This document shows positions 19,320 to 27,112 of a stretch of DNA of 64,000 bases, piece after piece (position 1 is the first letter of the stretch; the number at the start of each line of letters is the position of its first letter). The DNA is from Flavobacteriales bacterium (GTDB lineage: Bacteria > Bacteroidota > Bacteroidia > Flavobacteriales > Flavobacteriaceae). A model generated the notes under the pieces. That model was not told the origin of the DNA. It did no database searches and saw nothing but the letters and a program-made list of their open reading frames with translations. Location: contig JAFLBS010000006.1 of the NCBI GenBank assembly GCA_017303755.1, positions 62,001-126,000 on the forward strand. Direction: 5' to 3'. The translations under genes were made by a program, and so were the position numbers.

Positions 19320-20717
19320 ATGAACACTATTGTTAAACAAAAGACCATTGCGAGTGAAATTTCACTAACTGGAGTTGGATTACACACAGGAAAAGAGGTG
19401 AAAATGACTTTCAAACCTGCGCCAGTAAACAATGGCTATACTTTTGTACGAGTAGATTTGGAAGGCAGTCCAATTATCGAAGCAGATGCCAATTATGTAG
19501 TGAATACACAACGCGGAACCAATCTTGAAAAATTAGGAGTTAAAATACAAACTTCTGAACACGTTTTGGCTGCTTTTGTAGGTTGTGATGTGGATAACGT
19601 AATCATCGAATTGAACGAATCGGAACCGCCAATCATGGATGGTTCTTCAAAATATTTTGTTGAAGCTATTGAAAAGGCTGGAGTAGTAGAACAAGACGCT
19701 GAACGCAAATATTACGTTGTAAAAGAAGTAATTTCTTTTGCTGACGAAACTACTGGAAGTGAAATTATAGTAATGCCTGCCGATGATTATCAAGTAACGG
19801 CAATGGTTGATTTTGGGACAAAAGTATTGGGAACCCAAAATGCTAACATGAAAAACATCTCTGAGTTTAAAACTGAAATTGCTGATGCCAGAACATTTAG
19901 TTTCCTTCACGAATTGGAAACCTTGTTGGATGAAGGTCTTATCAAAGGCGGTGATTTAAATAATGCTATTGTTTACGTTGACAAAGAGATTTCTCCAAAA
20001 ACTATTGAAAATTTGAAGGTTGCTTTTGGAAAAGATTCCATTTCAGTTAAACCAAACGGAATTTTAGACAACCTAACTCTTCATTATCCAAATGAAGCAG
20101 CACGTCATAAGTTACTGGATGTTATCGGTGATTTGTCTTTAATCGGAATGCGTATTAAAGGAAAAGTGATTGCCAATAAACCCGGACATTTTGTAAACAC
20201 TCAGTTTGCAAAGAAATTGTCTAAAATCATTAAAATTGAACAAAAAAATCAGGTTCCAGTTTATAATTTAAATTTAGAACCATTAATGGATATTCATAAA
20301 ATTATGAGTATTCTTCCACACAGACCTCCATTTTTATTCGTTGACCGAATTATCGAAATGTCAGAAAGCCATGTTGTTGGTTTGAAAAATGTAACAATGA
20401 ACGAAACGTTTTTTGTTGGACATTTCCCTGGAGCGCCTGTAATGCCAGGAGTTATCATAGTGGAAGCAATGGCGCAAACGGGCGGAATTTTGATATTAAG
20501 TTCGGTTCCAGATCCTGAAAATTACTTGACCTATTTCATGAAAATTGACAACGTTAAGTTCAAACATAAAGTATTGCCAGGCGACACTTTAGTATTCAAA
20601 TGTGATTTGATTTCGCCAATTAGAAGAGGAATTTGTCACATGCAAGCCAGCGCTTACGCGAATGGTAAATTGGTGGCAGAAGCCGAATTAATGGCACAAA
20701 TAGCTAAAAAACAATAA
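19320..20717 (+). CDS. lpxC/fabZ: Bifunctional LpxC deacetylase / FabZ dehydratase
   Basis: Fusion of 465 residues. Residues 1-310 are LpxC, the zinc deacetylase that commits UDP-acyl-GlcNAc to lipid A, with zinc motif SEHVLAAF, the EPPIMDGSS segment and HKLLDVIGDL. Residues 320-465 are FabZ, the (3R)-hydroxyacyl-ACP dehydratase of fatty acid synthesis, with LPHRPPFLFVDRI, catalytic His in GHFPGAPVMPGV and Glu in EAMAQTGG. The two enzymes draw on the same hydroxyacyl-ACP pool, so the fusion ties lipid A and phospholipid supply together; it is the normal arrangement in Bacteroidota. It lies 12 bases after lpxD. Confidence 0.97.
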   Translation: MNTIVKQKTIASEISLTGVGLHTGKEVKMTFKPAPVNNGYTFVRVDLEGSPIIEADANYVVNTQRGTNLEKLGVKIQTSEHVLAAFVGCDVDNVIIELNESEPPIMDGSSKYFVEAIEKAGVVEQDAERKYYVVKEVISFADETTGSEIIVMPADDYQVTAMVDFGTKVLGTQNANMKNISEFKTEIADARTFSFLHELETLLDEGLIKGGDLNNAIVYVDKEISPKTIENLKVAFGKDSISVKPNGILDNLTLHYPNEAARHKLLDVIGDLSLIGMRIKGKVIANKPGHFVNTQFAKKLSKIIKIEQKNQVPVYNLNLEPLMDIHKIMSILPHRPPFLFVDRIIEMSESHVVGLKNVTMNETFFVGHFPGAPVMPGVIIVEAMAQTGGILILSSVPDPENYLTYFMKIDNVKFKHKVLPGDTLVFKCDLISPIRRGICHMQASAYANGKLVAEAELMAQIAKKQ

Positions 20718-20721
20718 AATG

Positions 20722-20761
20722 TAGTTTATAGTCATTCAAGTACAAACAACAAACTATAAAC
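20722..20761. repeat. Short GTTTATAGT palindrome between lpxC/fabZ and lpxA
   Basis: GTTTATAGT (20724-20732) and ACTATAAAC (20753-20761) form a 9-base inverted repeat with a 20-base loop. It fills most of the gap and is built from the same GTTTWWA words as the larger palindromes at 22167 and 54909. Confidence 0.5.
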
Positions 20762-20776
20762 AATAAACAAAAATAT

Positions 20777-21562
20777 ATGAATCAACCTTTAGCCTACGTT
20801 CATCCAGGAGCGAAAATTGCAAAAAATGTTGTAATCGAACCTTTTACAACTATTCATAATAACGTTGTTATCGGAGATGGAACTTGGATTGGTTCCAATG
20901 TGACTATAATGGAAGGCGCGCGAATTGGTAAAAATTGTAATATTTTTCCAGGCGCAGTTATCGCTGCAGTTCCACAAGATTTAAAGTTTGGAGGTGAAGA
21001 ATCTCTTGCGGTAATTGGTGACAATGTTACTATAAGAGAGTGTGTTACCATTAACAGAGGAACAATTGCATCAGGTCAAACCAAGATTGGAAACAATTGT
21101 CTAATCATGGCAACAGCACACATTGCTCACGATTGTCATATTGGCGATAATGCGATTATTGTGAATGGTGTTGCACTTGCCGGACACGTAATTGTGGGTG
21201 ATTATGCCATCATTGGTGGTTTAGCTGCCATTCATCAGTTCATTCACATTGGTGATCATGCAATGATATCTGGAGGTTCGTTAGTACGTAAAGATGTTCC
21301 GCCTTTTACTAAAGCGGCAAAAGAACCTTTGTCGTACGTAGGAATTAACTCAGTTGGTTTAAGAAGAAGAGGCTTTTCTACCGAAAAAATCAGAGAGATT
21401 CAAGATATTTACCGAATTTTGTATCAGAAAAATTACAATACATCACAAGCTGTAGCAATCATTGAAGCCGAAATGGAAGCAACTCCAGAACGTGATGAAA
21501 TCATTCTTTTCATCAGAAATTCTTCACGCGGAATCATGAAAGGTTACACAGGAACAGTTTAA
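20777..21562 (+). CDS. lpxA: Acyl-ACP--UDP-N-acetylglucosamine O-acyltransferase
   Basis: First step of lipid A synthesis: adds a 3-hydroxyacyl chain to the 3-hydroxyl of UDP-GlcNAc. Its 261 residues match the family length. Hexapeptide repeats run from about residue 5 to 190 (for example VHPGAKIAKNVVIEPFT), followed by the helical C-terminal domain. The catalytic His is in TAHIAHDCHIGDN and the motif AAVPQDLKFGGE is typical. Chain-length preference cannot be read reliably by eye. It follows lpxC/fabZ in the same direction with a 59-base gap. Confidence 0.97.
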   Translation: MNQPLAYVHPGAKIAKNVVIEPFTTIHNNVVIGDGTWIGSNVTIMEGARIGKNCNIFPGAVIAAVPQDLKFGGEESLAVIGDNVTIRECVTINRGTIASGQTKIGNNCLIMATAHIAHDCHIGDNAIIVNGVALAGHVIVGDYAIIGGLAAIHQFIHIGDHAMISGGSLVRKDVPPFTKAAKEPLSYVGINSVGLRRRGFSTEKIREIQDIYRILYQKNYNTSQAVAIIEAEMEATPERDEIILFIRNSSRGIMKGYTGTV

Positions 21563-21599
21563 AAACAAAATAAATTAATCAATATAAATACAATTCAGA

Positions 21600-22160
21600 A
21601 TGGCAAGTACATCAGATATTAGAAACGGATTATGCATTAAACACAATCACGACATCTATAAAATCATCGAATTCTTACACGTAAAACCAGGTAAAGGTCC
21701 AGCTTTCGTAAGAACCAAATTAAAATCATTGACTAACGGAAAAGTATTGGACAATACATTTTCTGCGGGTCACAAAATTGATGTTGTTCGTGTGGAAACG
21801 CATACATTTCAATATCTATATGCAGAGGGAAATGATTTTCACTTTATGAACACCGAATCATACGAGCAAATTACTTTGAATAAAGACGTTTTAGATAATC
21901 CCGATTTATTAAAAGAAGGAACTAATGTAATGGTTCAAATCAACACCGAAACTGATTTACCTCTTTCTGTTGATATGCCAGCTTCTATTGTTTTAGAAGT
22001 TACTTATGCAGAACCAGGAGTAAAAGGAAATACAGCTACAAATGCGACCAAACCTGCGAAAGTTGAAACAGGTGCATCAGTAAACGTTCCTTTATTCATC
22101 AATGAAGGTGATAAAATCAAAATTGATACTGCAACAGGTAAATACATCGAAAGAGTATAA
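21600..22160 (+). CDS. efp: Translation elongation factor P
   Basis: Relieves ribosome stalling at consecutive prolines. The 186 residues form the KOW-like domain I and two OB domains; the tip loop reads KPGKGPAF with Lys32 at the position that is modified in many bacteria. The end segment INEGDKIKIDTATGKYIERV is diagnostic. It follows lpxA after 37 bases and is probably part of the same operon, an order common in flavobacteria. No epmA/epmB-type modification gene is in the window, so the modification state of Lys32 is unknown. Confidence 0.97.
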   Translation: MASTSDIRNGLCIKHNHDIYKIIEFLHVKPGKGPAFVRTKLKSLTNGKVLDNTFSAGHKIDVVRVETHTFQYLYAEGNDFHFMNTESYEQITLNKDVLDNPDLLKEGTNVMVQINTETDLPLSVDMPASIVLEVTYAEPGVKGNTATNATKPAKVETGASVNVPLFINEGDKIKIDTATGKYIERV

Positions 22161-22166
22161 TGAAAA

Positions 22167-22232
22167 TTTGTTTCAGGTTTAAAGTTTCAAGTTTACATCA
22201 CTTGAAACTTTAAACTTGAAACCTGAAACAAA
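22167..22232. repeat. Long imperfect palindrome built of GTTTMAR heptads
   Basis: Inner stem of 16 perfect base pairs (22177-22192 with 22200-22215) around a 7-base loop, and an outer stem of 10 base pairs (22167-22176 with 22223-22232). The right arm carries one extra heptad, TTGAAAC (22216-22222), as a bulge. The element fills the gap between efp and the second lpxD-like gene. It has no T tract, so it is not a standard terminator. Confidence 0.8.
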
Positions 22233-22240
22233 AATGTTAA

Positions 22241-23176
22241 ATGAAGTTTCCAAAATCACATTCATTAAAAGAAATTGCCGAAATCATCAACTGTCCATTC
22301 GTTGGCGCTGATGATTTCCAAGTTTTGGGTATGAATGAAATTCACGTAGTTGAACCCGGCGATATTGTTTTTGTCGATCATCCAAAATACTACGATAAAG
22401 CGCTACAATCGGCTGCAACTATTGTTTTAATTAACAAAGAAGTAGATTGTCCAGAAGGAAAGGCATTGTTGATTTCAGACGATCCGTTTCGCGATTTTAA
22501 TAAACTTACGAATCATTTTCGACCTTTTCAAAGTGCTTCAGTATCCATTTCTGAATCCGCTAAAATAGGAGAAGGAACTCAAATACAACCCAATTGTTTT
22601 GTAGGCCATAATGTAACTATCGGGAAGAATTGTTTGATTCATTCTAATGTTTCCATTTATGACAATACTGTAATTGGTAACAATGTAATCATTCACGCCG
22701 GAACCATTCTAGGTGCTGACGCTTTTTATTACAAAAAACGTCCAGAAGGTTTTGATCAGTTGATTTCAGGTGGAAGAGTAGTGATAGAAGATAATGTCGG
22801 AATTGGTGCTTTATGTACCATTGATAAAGGTGTTACAGGCGATACGACTATTGGTGAAGGAACCAAAATTGACAACCAAGTGCATGTTGGTCATGACACG
22901 GTAATTGGTAAAAAATGCCTAATCGCATCCCAAACTGGAATTGCAGGTTGTGTGATTATTGAAGATGAAGTTACACTTTGGGGACAAGTAGGAACTACAA
23001 GCGGAATCACCATTGGTGCCAAAGCCGTAGTTTTGGGACAAACGGGTGTAACCAAATCAATTGAAGGAGGAAAAAGCTATTTCGGAACTCCAGTAGAAGA
23101 ATCAAGAGAAAAATTAAAACAATTGGCCAATGTGAAACGCATTCCAGAGATACTAAACAATATAAACAACAAATGA
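22241..23176 (+). CDS. Second LpxD-like hexapeptide acyltransferase
   Basis: A 311-residue paralogue of lpxD in the same operon. The N-terminal domain resembles that of LpxD ([14 protein letters not shown]) and the hexapeptide beta helix covers about residues 100-275, with the expected catalytic His in [10 protein letters not shown]. Differences from the first copy are a shorter C-terminus and the segment [14 protein letters not shown] where classical LpxD has DGFGF, so the acyl-binding groove is probably altered. It is usually labelled LpxD in flavobacterial genomes, but it may acylate a different sugar or use a different chain. It overlaps the next gene by four bases. Confidence 0.85.
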   Translation: MKFPKSHSLKEIAEIINCPFVGADDFQVLGMNEIHVVEPGDIVFVDHPKYYDKALQSAATIVLINKEVDCPEGKALLISDDPFRDFNKLTNHFRPFQSASVSISESAKIGEGTQIQPNCFVGHNVTIGKNCLIHSNVSIYDNTVIGNNVIIHAGTILGADAFYYKKRPEGFDQLISGGRVVIEDNVGIGALCTIDKGVTGDTTIGEGTKIDNQVHVGHDTVIGKKCLIASQTGIAGCVIIEDEVTLWGQVGTTSGITIGAKAVVLGQTGVTKSIEGGKSYFGTPVEESREKLKQLANVKRIPEILNNINNK

Positions 23177-23535
23177 GTCCAAAAGATATAGTACTTGAAT
23201 TATACAAGTCGGATGTTCTATTAGACAAAGAAGCCGTTGCTCGATTGATGCACCCAGAAGTGACCATCGATTGGAACAGCAGCAAGGGTTTTATACAAAT
23301 GAATTACCACGATATTATTGCATTAACCGAAGAGTTGAGTAAGGCTTATATTCGTTCCAAAATGCGCATCAGTCATGTAATAAGCGAAGGAAATACAGTT
23401 GCATTGCGTTTTTCTCACTTTGTAAAAACCATCGAAAACCCCAGAGAAGAAATGCTTTTAGCACATTTTTCAGTAATTTGGGAAGTGAAAGACGATAAGT
23501 TATATCGTGGCTATCAAATGAGCCAGTTTTCCTAA
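23173..23535 (+). CDS. SnoaL-like / NTF2-fold small protein
   Basis: A 120-residue cytoplasmic protein with the cone-shaped NTF2 fold: N-terminal helix [14 protein letters not shown], the turn [15 protein letters not shown], a helix [10 protein letters not shown] and four antiparallel strands ending in [12 protein letters not shown]. Members range from ketosteroid isomerases and cyclases to non-enzymatic binding proteins; no catalytic Asp/His pair stands out. Its ATG overlaps the stop of the lpxD-like gene by four bases, so the two are translationally coupled and may act together. Function unknown. Confidence 0.75.
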   Translation: MSPKDIVLELYKSDVLLDKEAVARLMHPEVTIDWNSSKGFIQMNYHDIIALTEELSKAYIRSKMRISHVISEGNTVALRFSHFVKTIENPREEMLLAHFSVIWEVKDDKLYRGYQMSQFS

Positions 23536-23599
23536 GAAAAACGATATCAATTTAGCAAAAAAACTAATCACGAATCACTATTTACTAATTACTATTTTA

Positions 23600-23607
23600 T
23601 ACTTTTG
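23600..23607 (+). promoter_or_regulatory. -7 box of sucD
   Basis: TACTTTTG is a perfect TAnnTTTG match 36 bases before the sucD ATG. No good -33 TTTG is found. It suggests sucD has its own promoter besides read-through from the lpx operon. Confidence 0.55.
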
Positions 23608-23643
23608 CAACACAATACAAACAAACTATATAAAAATTAACTT

Positions 23644-24516
23644 ATGAGCGTTTTAGTCAATAAAAATTCAAAAATAATTGTACAAGGTTTTACAGGAAGC
23701 GAAGGAACTTTTCACGCTGAACAAATGATTGAATACGGAACGAATGTGGTAGGTGGAGTTACACCAGGAAAAGGTGGTTCTACTCATTTGGATCGTCCAG
23801 TATTCAACACAGTGAAAGAAGCGGTTGAAAAAGCCGGAGCTGATACTACGATTATTTTTGTTCCGCCAGCTTTTGCTGCAGATGCGATTATGGAAGCGGC
23901 TGATGCTGGAATCAAAGTAATCATTTGTATTACTGAAGGTATTCCGGTTGCTGATATGATTAAAGCGTATGCATACATTAAAGATAGAGATTGTCGTTTA
24001 ATCGGACCAAACTGTCCAGGTGTAATCACTCCAGAAGAAGCAAAAGTGGGTATTATGCCAGGTTTTGTATTCAGAAAAGGAAATGTTGGTATCGTTTCTA
24101 AATCGGGAACGTTAACGTATGAAGCGGCCGATCAAGTAGTAAAACAAGGATTAGGAATTACAACGGCTATCGGAATTGGTGGTGATCCAATAATCGGAAC
24201 AACAACCAAAGAAGCAGTTGAATTATTGATGAATGATCCAGAAACTCATTGTATCGTAATGATTGGTGAAATTGGAGGACAATTAGAAGCGGATGCTGCT
24301 AAGTGGATTAAAGCCGATGGTAACCGTAAACCAGTGGTTGGATTTATTGCTGGTGAAACCGCTCCAAAAGGAAGAACAATGGGTCACGCAGGTGCAATTG
24401 TTGGTGGTGCAGATGATACTGCCGAAGCCAAAAAACGCATCATGAGAGAAAACGGAATTCACGTAGTAGATTCTCCAGCAAAAATTGGTGAAAAAGTAAA
24501 AGAAGTATTGGGATAA
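23644..24516 (+). CDS. sucD: Succinyl-CoA synthetase alpha subunit
   Basis: Substrate-level phosphorylation step of the TCA cycle: succinyl-CoA to succinate with ATP or GTP formation, as alpha-beta complex with SucC. The 290 residues contain the CoA-binding Rossmann domain ([26 protein letters not shown]) and the phosphohistidine His248 in [13 protein letters not shown], with the partner segment [20 protein letters not shown]. sucC is not in the window; alpha and beta genes are usually separated in flavobacteria. A strong terminator follows. Confidence 0.97.
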   Translation: MSVLVNKNSKIIVQGFTGSEGTFHAEQMIEYGTNVVGGVTPGKGGSTHLDRPVFNTVKEAVEKAGADTTIIFVPPAFAADAIMEAADAGIKVIICITEGIPVADMIKAYAYIKDRDCRLIGPNCPGVITPEEAKVGIMPGFVFRKGNVGIVSKSGTLTYEAADQVVKQGLGITTAIGIGGDPIIGTTTKEAVELLMNDPETHCIVMIGEIGGQLEADAAKWIKADGNRKPVVGFIAGETAPKGRTMGHAGAIVGGADDTAEAKKRIMRENGIHVVDSPAKIGEKVKEVLG

Positions 24517-24540
24517 TCCTAAACTAAAATATAATTGAAG

Positions 24541-24571
24541 AAGCCTTGCATTTTTTGTAAGGCTTTTTTTT
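24541..24571 (+). terminator. Intrinsic terminator after sucD
   Basis: AAGCCTT (24541-24547) and AAGGCTT (24559-24565) with extra CA/TG pairing in the stem and a run of T. It ends the lpx-sucD block. Confidence 0.85.
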
Positions 24572-24624
24572 ATATTTTCACGCAACTTATTCAGTTGGTT
24601 TGCATCATTAAAGAAAAATAAGTT

Positions 24625-27030
24625 ATGAGAAAATTATACTTCCTTATCGTTTCGTTTTTCTATATGAATTCTGCATCAGCACAAATCATAAATATTCCTG
24701 ATCCTGTTTTTAAAAGTAAGCTAACAAGCACTACTTTGGGAGAATTTTCGGATGCTAATAATAATAACATCATAGTTGACGCCAATCAAGATGGTGAAAT
24801 TCAACTTAGCGAAGCGCTTCAAGTGCATACCATATATTTTAATAGTACTCAGCCCTACGTTACTGACATGACTGGAATTCAATATTTTGAAAATATCAGA
24901 AGACTGTATATCGCTCCAGCGGTATTAACGACACTTAATTTATCAGGGCTCAGTAATTTAATTGAGTTGTCTTATTACAATAATGATTTTAATTATAATT
25001 TAACAAGTGTAAATCTTACTGGACTCACAAGCTTAGAGAAGTTACATATTTCTAATTGTCAATTAACGTCATTAAATTTATCGGGTTTAATAAATCTTAA
25101 ATACATTGATTGCGACGATAACTTAATAACAAATTTAGATGTTCAAGGATTGCCTAATCTTGAAGTTTTGCAATGCCGTTATAATCAGTTGACTAATTTG
25201 AATCTCTCCAATTTGACAAATTTGAGAGAAGTGCATTGCTGGTATAATAATCTGACCCAAATAGATTTAAATGGTTTGCCAGCTCTGAAAACATTCTATT
25301 GTACAGGAAATGAATTGAGTAGTATTGATCTTTCTGATTGTAATGCCTTAGAGTTTTTAGAATGTAGTGATAATCAACTGTCAACTATTGATTTAACCAA
25401 TTTAACTCAACTGACGGGTGTCTATTGTCAAGATAATTTATTGATTACTCTAGATATAACGGAGAATACTTTATTAACCAACCTTAATTGTAATAATAAT
25501 CAATTGACTTCATTGTTTTTGAAAAATGGAAACAATTCTTTATATATTCAATTACAAAACAATACAACATTATCGTATGTCTGTGCGAATAATAATATCG
25601 TGAATCAACTTCAAAATTATGTTAATTCTTTAGGCTACAATTGCCAAGTTAATTCGTATTGCTCATTCGATCCAGGAGGAACATTTTACACAATCCAAGG
25701 AAATAATCGATATGATTTTGATAACAATGGTTGTGATTTAAACGATACTGATTTTCCAAATTTAAGACTTAATATAACTAACGGAACAGTTTCAGGTTCA
25801 GTTTTCAGTGATTTAACAGGTAGTTACAGTATTCCTGTTCAATCAGGAACACATGTTATTACTCCACAACTTGAGTATCCAACTTATTTTTCTATTTCAC
25901 CAACATCAGCTTCGGTAACTTTTCCTGATGCTCTAAGTCCGTTTACTCAAAATTTTTGTGTAACTCCAAATGGTACTCACAATGATTTAGAAATTACAAT
26001 TTTACCTGTAAATAATGCTCAACCAGGATTTGATGCTAGTTATAAAATTATTTATAAAAACAAAGGAACAACTTCTCAGTTAGGTAATTTAAGTTTAACT
26101 TTTGATGATGCTGTTATGGATTTTATGTCTGCAAATACAACACCTACAAGTCAAGCAGTAAATGTCTTATTGTGGAGTTTTAGCAATCTAGAACCATTTG
26201 AAAGCAGAGAAATCGCATTGGTAATGAACTTAAATTCGCCAACAGAAACTCCTGCTTTAATTGGTGGTTCAGTTTTGAATTATTCCACTTCGATTACTGG
26301 TTTAACTGATGAAACTCCAATTGATAATACAGCTTCATTAAACCAAGTAGTTGTAAACTCATTTGACCCTAACGACAAAACATGTCTTGAAGGAACAATA
26401 ATTACTCCAGATAAAGTAGGTGAGTATGTTCATTATATGATTCGTTTCGAAAATACAGGAACTGCCAATGCCCAGAATGTGGTGGTGAAAGACCTAATTG
26501 ATACTTCAAAATTTGACGTTACTACTTTAATTCCAATAGATGGAAGCCACGAATTTTATACTCGAATTACCAACACTAATCAAGTCGAATTCATTTTTGA
26601 AAACATTCAATTACCTTTTGACGATGCTAACAACGATGGTTATATAGCATTCAAAATAAAAACTAAACCAACATTGGTTACAGGTAATTCGTTCAGTAAT
26701 ACGGCAAGTATTTACTTTGATTACAATTTCCCAATCATCACCAATACGGCGACAACTACTATTCAAGCGTTATCGAATCCCGATTTTGAATTTTCAAACT
26801 ATATTCAATTAACACCTAATCCAGCAAAAGACGTTTTGAATATTACTTCTAAAATGGATATAGAAATTTCATCAATTAGCATTTACAATGCATTAGGTCA
26901 GTTAGTGATTGTTGTTCCAAACGCTAAAGAAACAAACAGCGTTGATGTATCGCAATTAACATCAGGAACTTATTTTATAAAAGTGATTTCGGATAAAGGA
27001 AGTTCAAGCAGTAAGTTCATTAAACAATAA
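24625..27030 (+). CDS. Leucine-rich-repeat T9SS cargo protein, paralogue 1
   Basis: An 801-residue secreted protein. The signal peptide ends near residue 19 (SASAQ). Residues 20-95 hold an EF-hand-like loop (DANQDGEIQLSE) common in this group, and residues 95-320 are about ten leucine-rich repeats of 21 residues of the type LTSLNLSGLINLKYIDCDDN. After a YCSFDPGG segment with cysteines come a carboxypeptidase-regulatory-like fold, a DUF11/CARDB-like domain (NSFDPNDKTCLEG to FDYNFPI) and a type A sorting domain (LTPNPAKDVLNI to SSSKFIKQ). It is probably a surface-anchored binding protein. Its C-terminal third is almost identical in DNA to that of the next gene. Confidence 0.88.
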   Translation: MRKLYFLIVSFFYMNSASAQIINIPDPVFKSKLTSTTLGEFSDANNNNIIVDANQDGEIQLSEALQVHTIYFNSTQPYVTDMTGIQYFENIRRLYIAPAVLTTLNLSGLSNLIELSYYNNDFNYNLTSVNLTGLTSLEKLHISNCQLTSLNLSGLINLKYIDCDDNLITNLDVQGLPNLEVLQCRYNQLTNLNLSNLTNLREVHCWYNNLTQIDLNGLPALKTFYCTGNELSSIDLSDCNALEFLECSDNQLSTIDLTNLTQLTGVYCQDNLLITLDITENTLLTNLNCNNNQLTSLFLKNGNNSLYIQLQNNTTLSYVCANNNIVNQLQNYVNSLGYNCQVNSYCSFDPGGTFYTIQGNNRYDFDNNGCDLNDTDFPNLRLNITNGTVSGSVFSDLTGSYSIPVQSGTHVITPQLEYPTYFSISPTSASVTFPDALSPFTQNFCVTPNGTHNDLEITILPVNNAQPGFDASYKIIYKNKGTTSQLGNLSLTFDDAVMDFMSANTTPTSQAVNVLLWSFSNLEPFESREIALVMNLNSPTETPALIGGSVLNYSTSITGLTDETPIDNTASLNQVVVNSFDPNDKTCLEGTIITPDKVGEYVHYMIRFENTGTANAQNVVVKDLIDTSKFDVTTLIPIDGSHEFYTRITNTNQVEFIFENIQLPFDDANNDGYIAFKIKTKPTLVTGNSFSNTASIYFDYNFPIITNTATTTIQALSNPDFEFSNYIQLTPNPAKDVLNITSKMDIEISSISIYNALGQLVIVVPNAKETNSVDVSQLTSGTYFIKVISDKGSSSSKFIKQ

Positions 27031-27052
27031 GAATCTTTTAAACTATTGATAT

Positions 27053-27082
27053 AAAAAGCGCTACATTTAGTAGGGCTTTTTT
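27053..27082 (+). terminator. Intrinsic terminator between the two LRR paralogues
   Basis: GC plus CTAC (27058-27064) pairs with GTAG plus GC (27070-27076) around ATTTA, with one G-G mismatch and A/T tracts. The -7 box of the next gene (TATATTTG, 27086-27093) follows at once. Confidence 0.7.
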
Positions 27083-27112
27083 GTTTATATTTGTTTTTTT
27101 AATACATAGATT

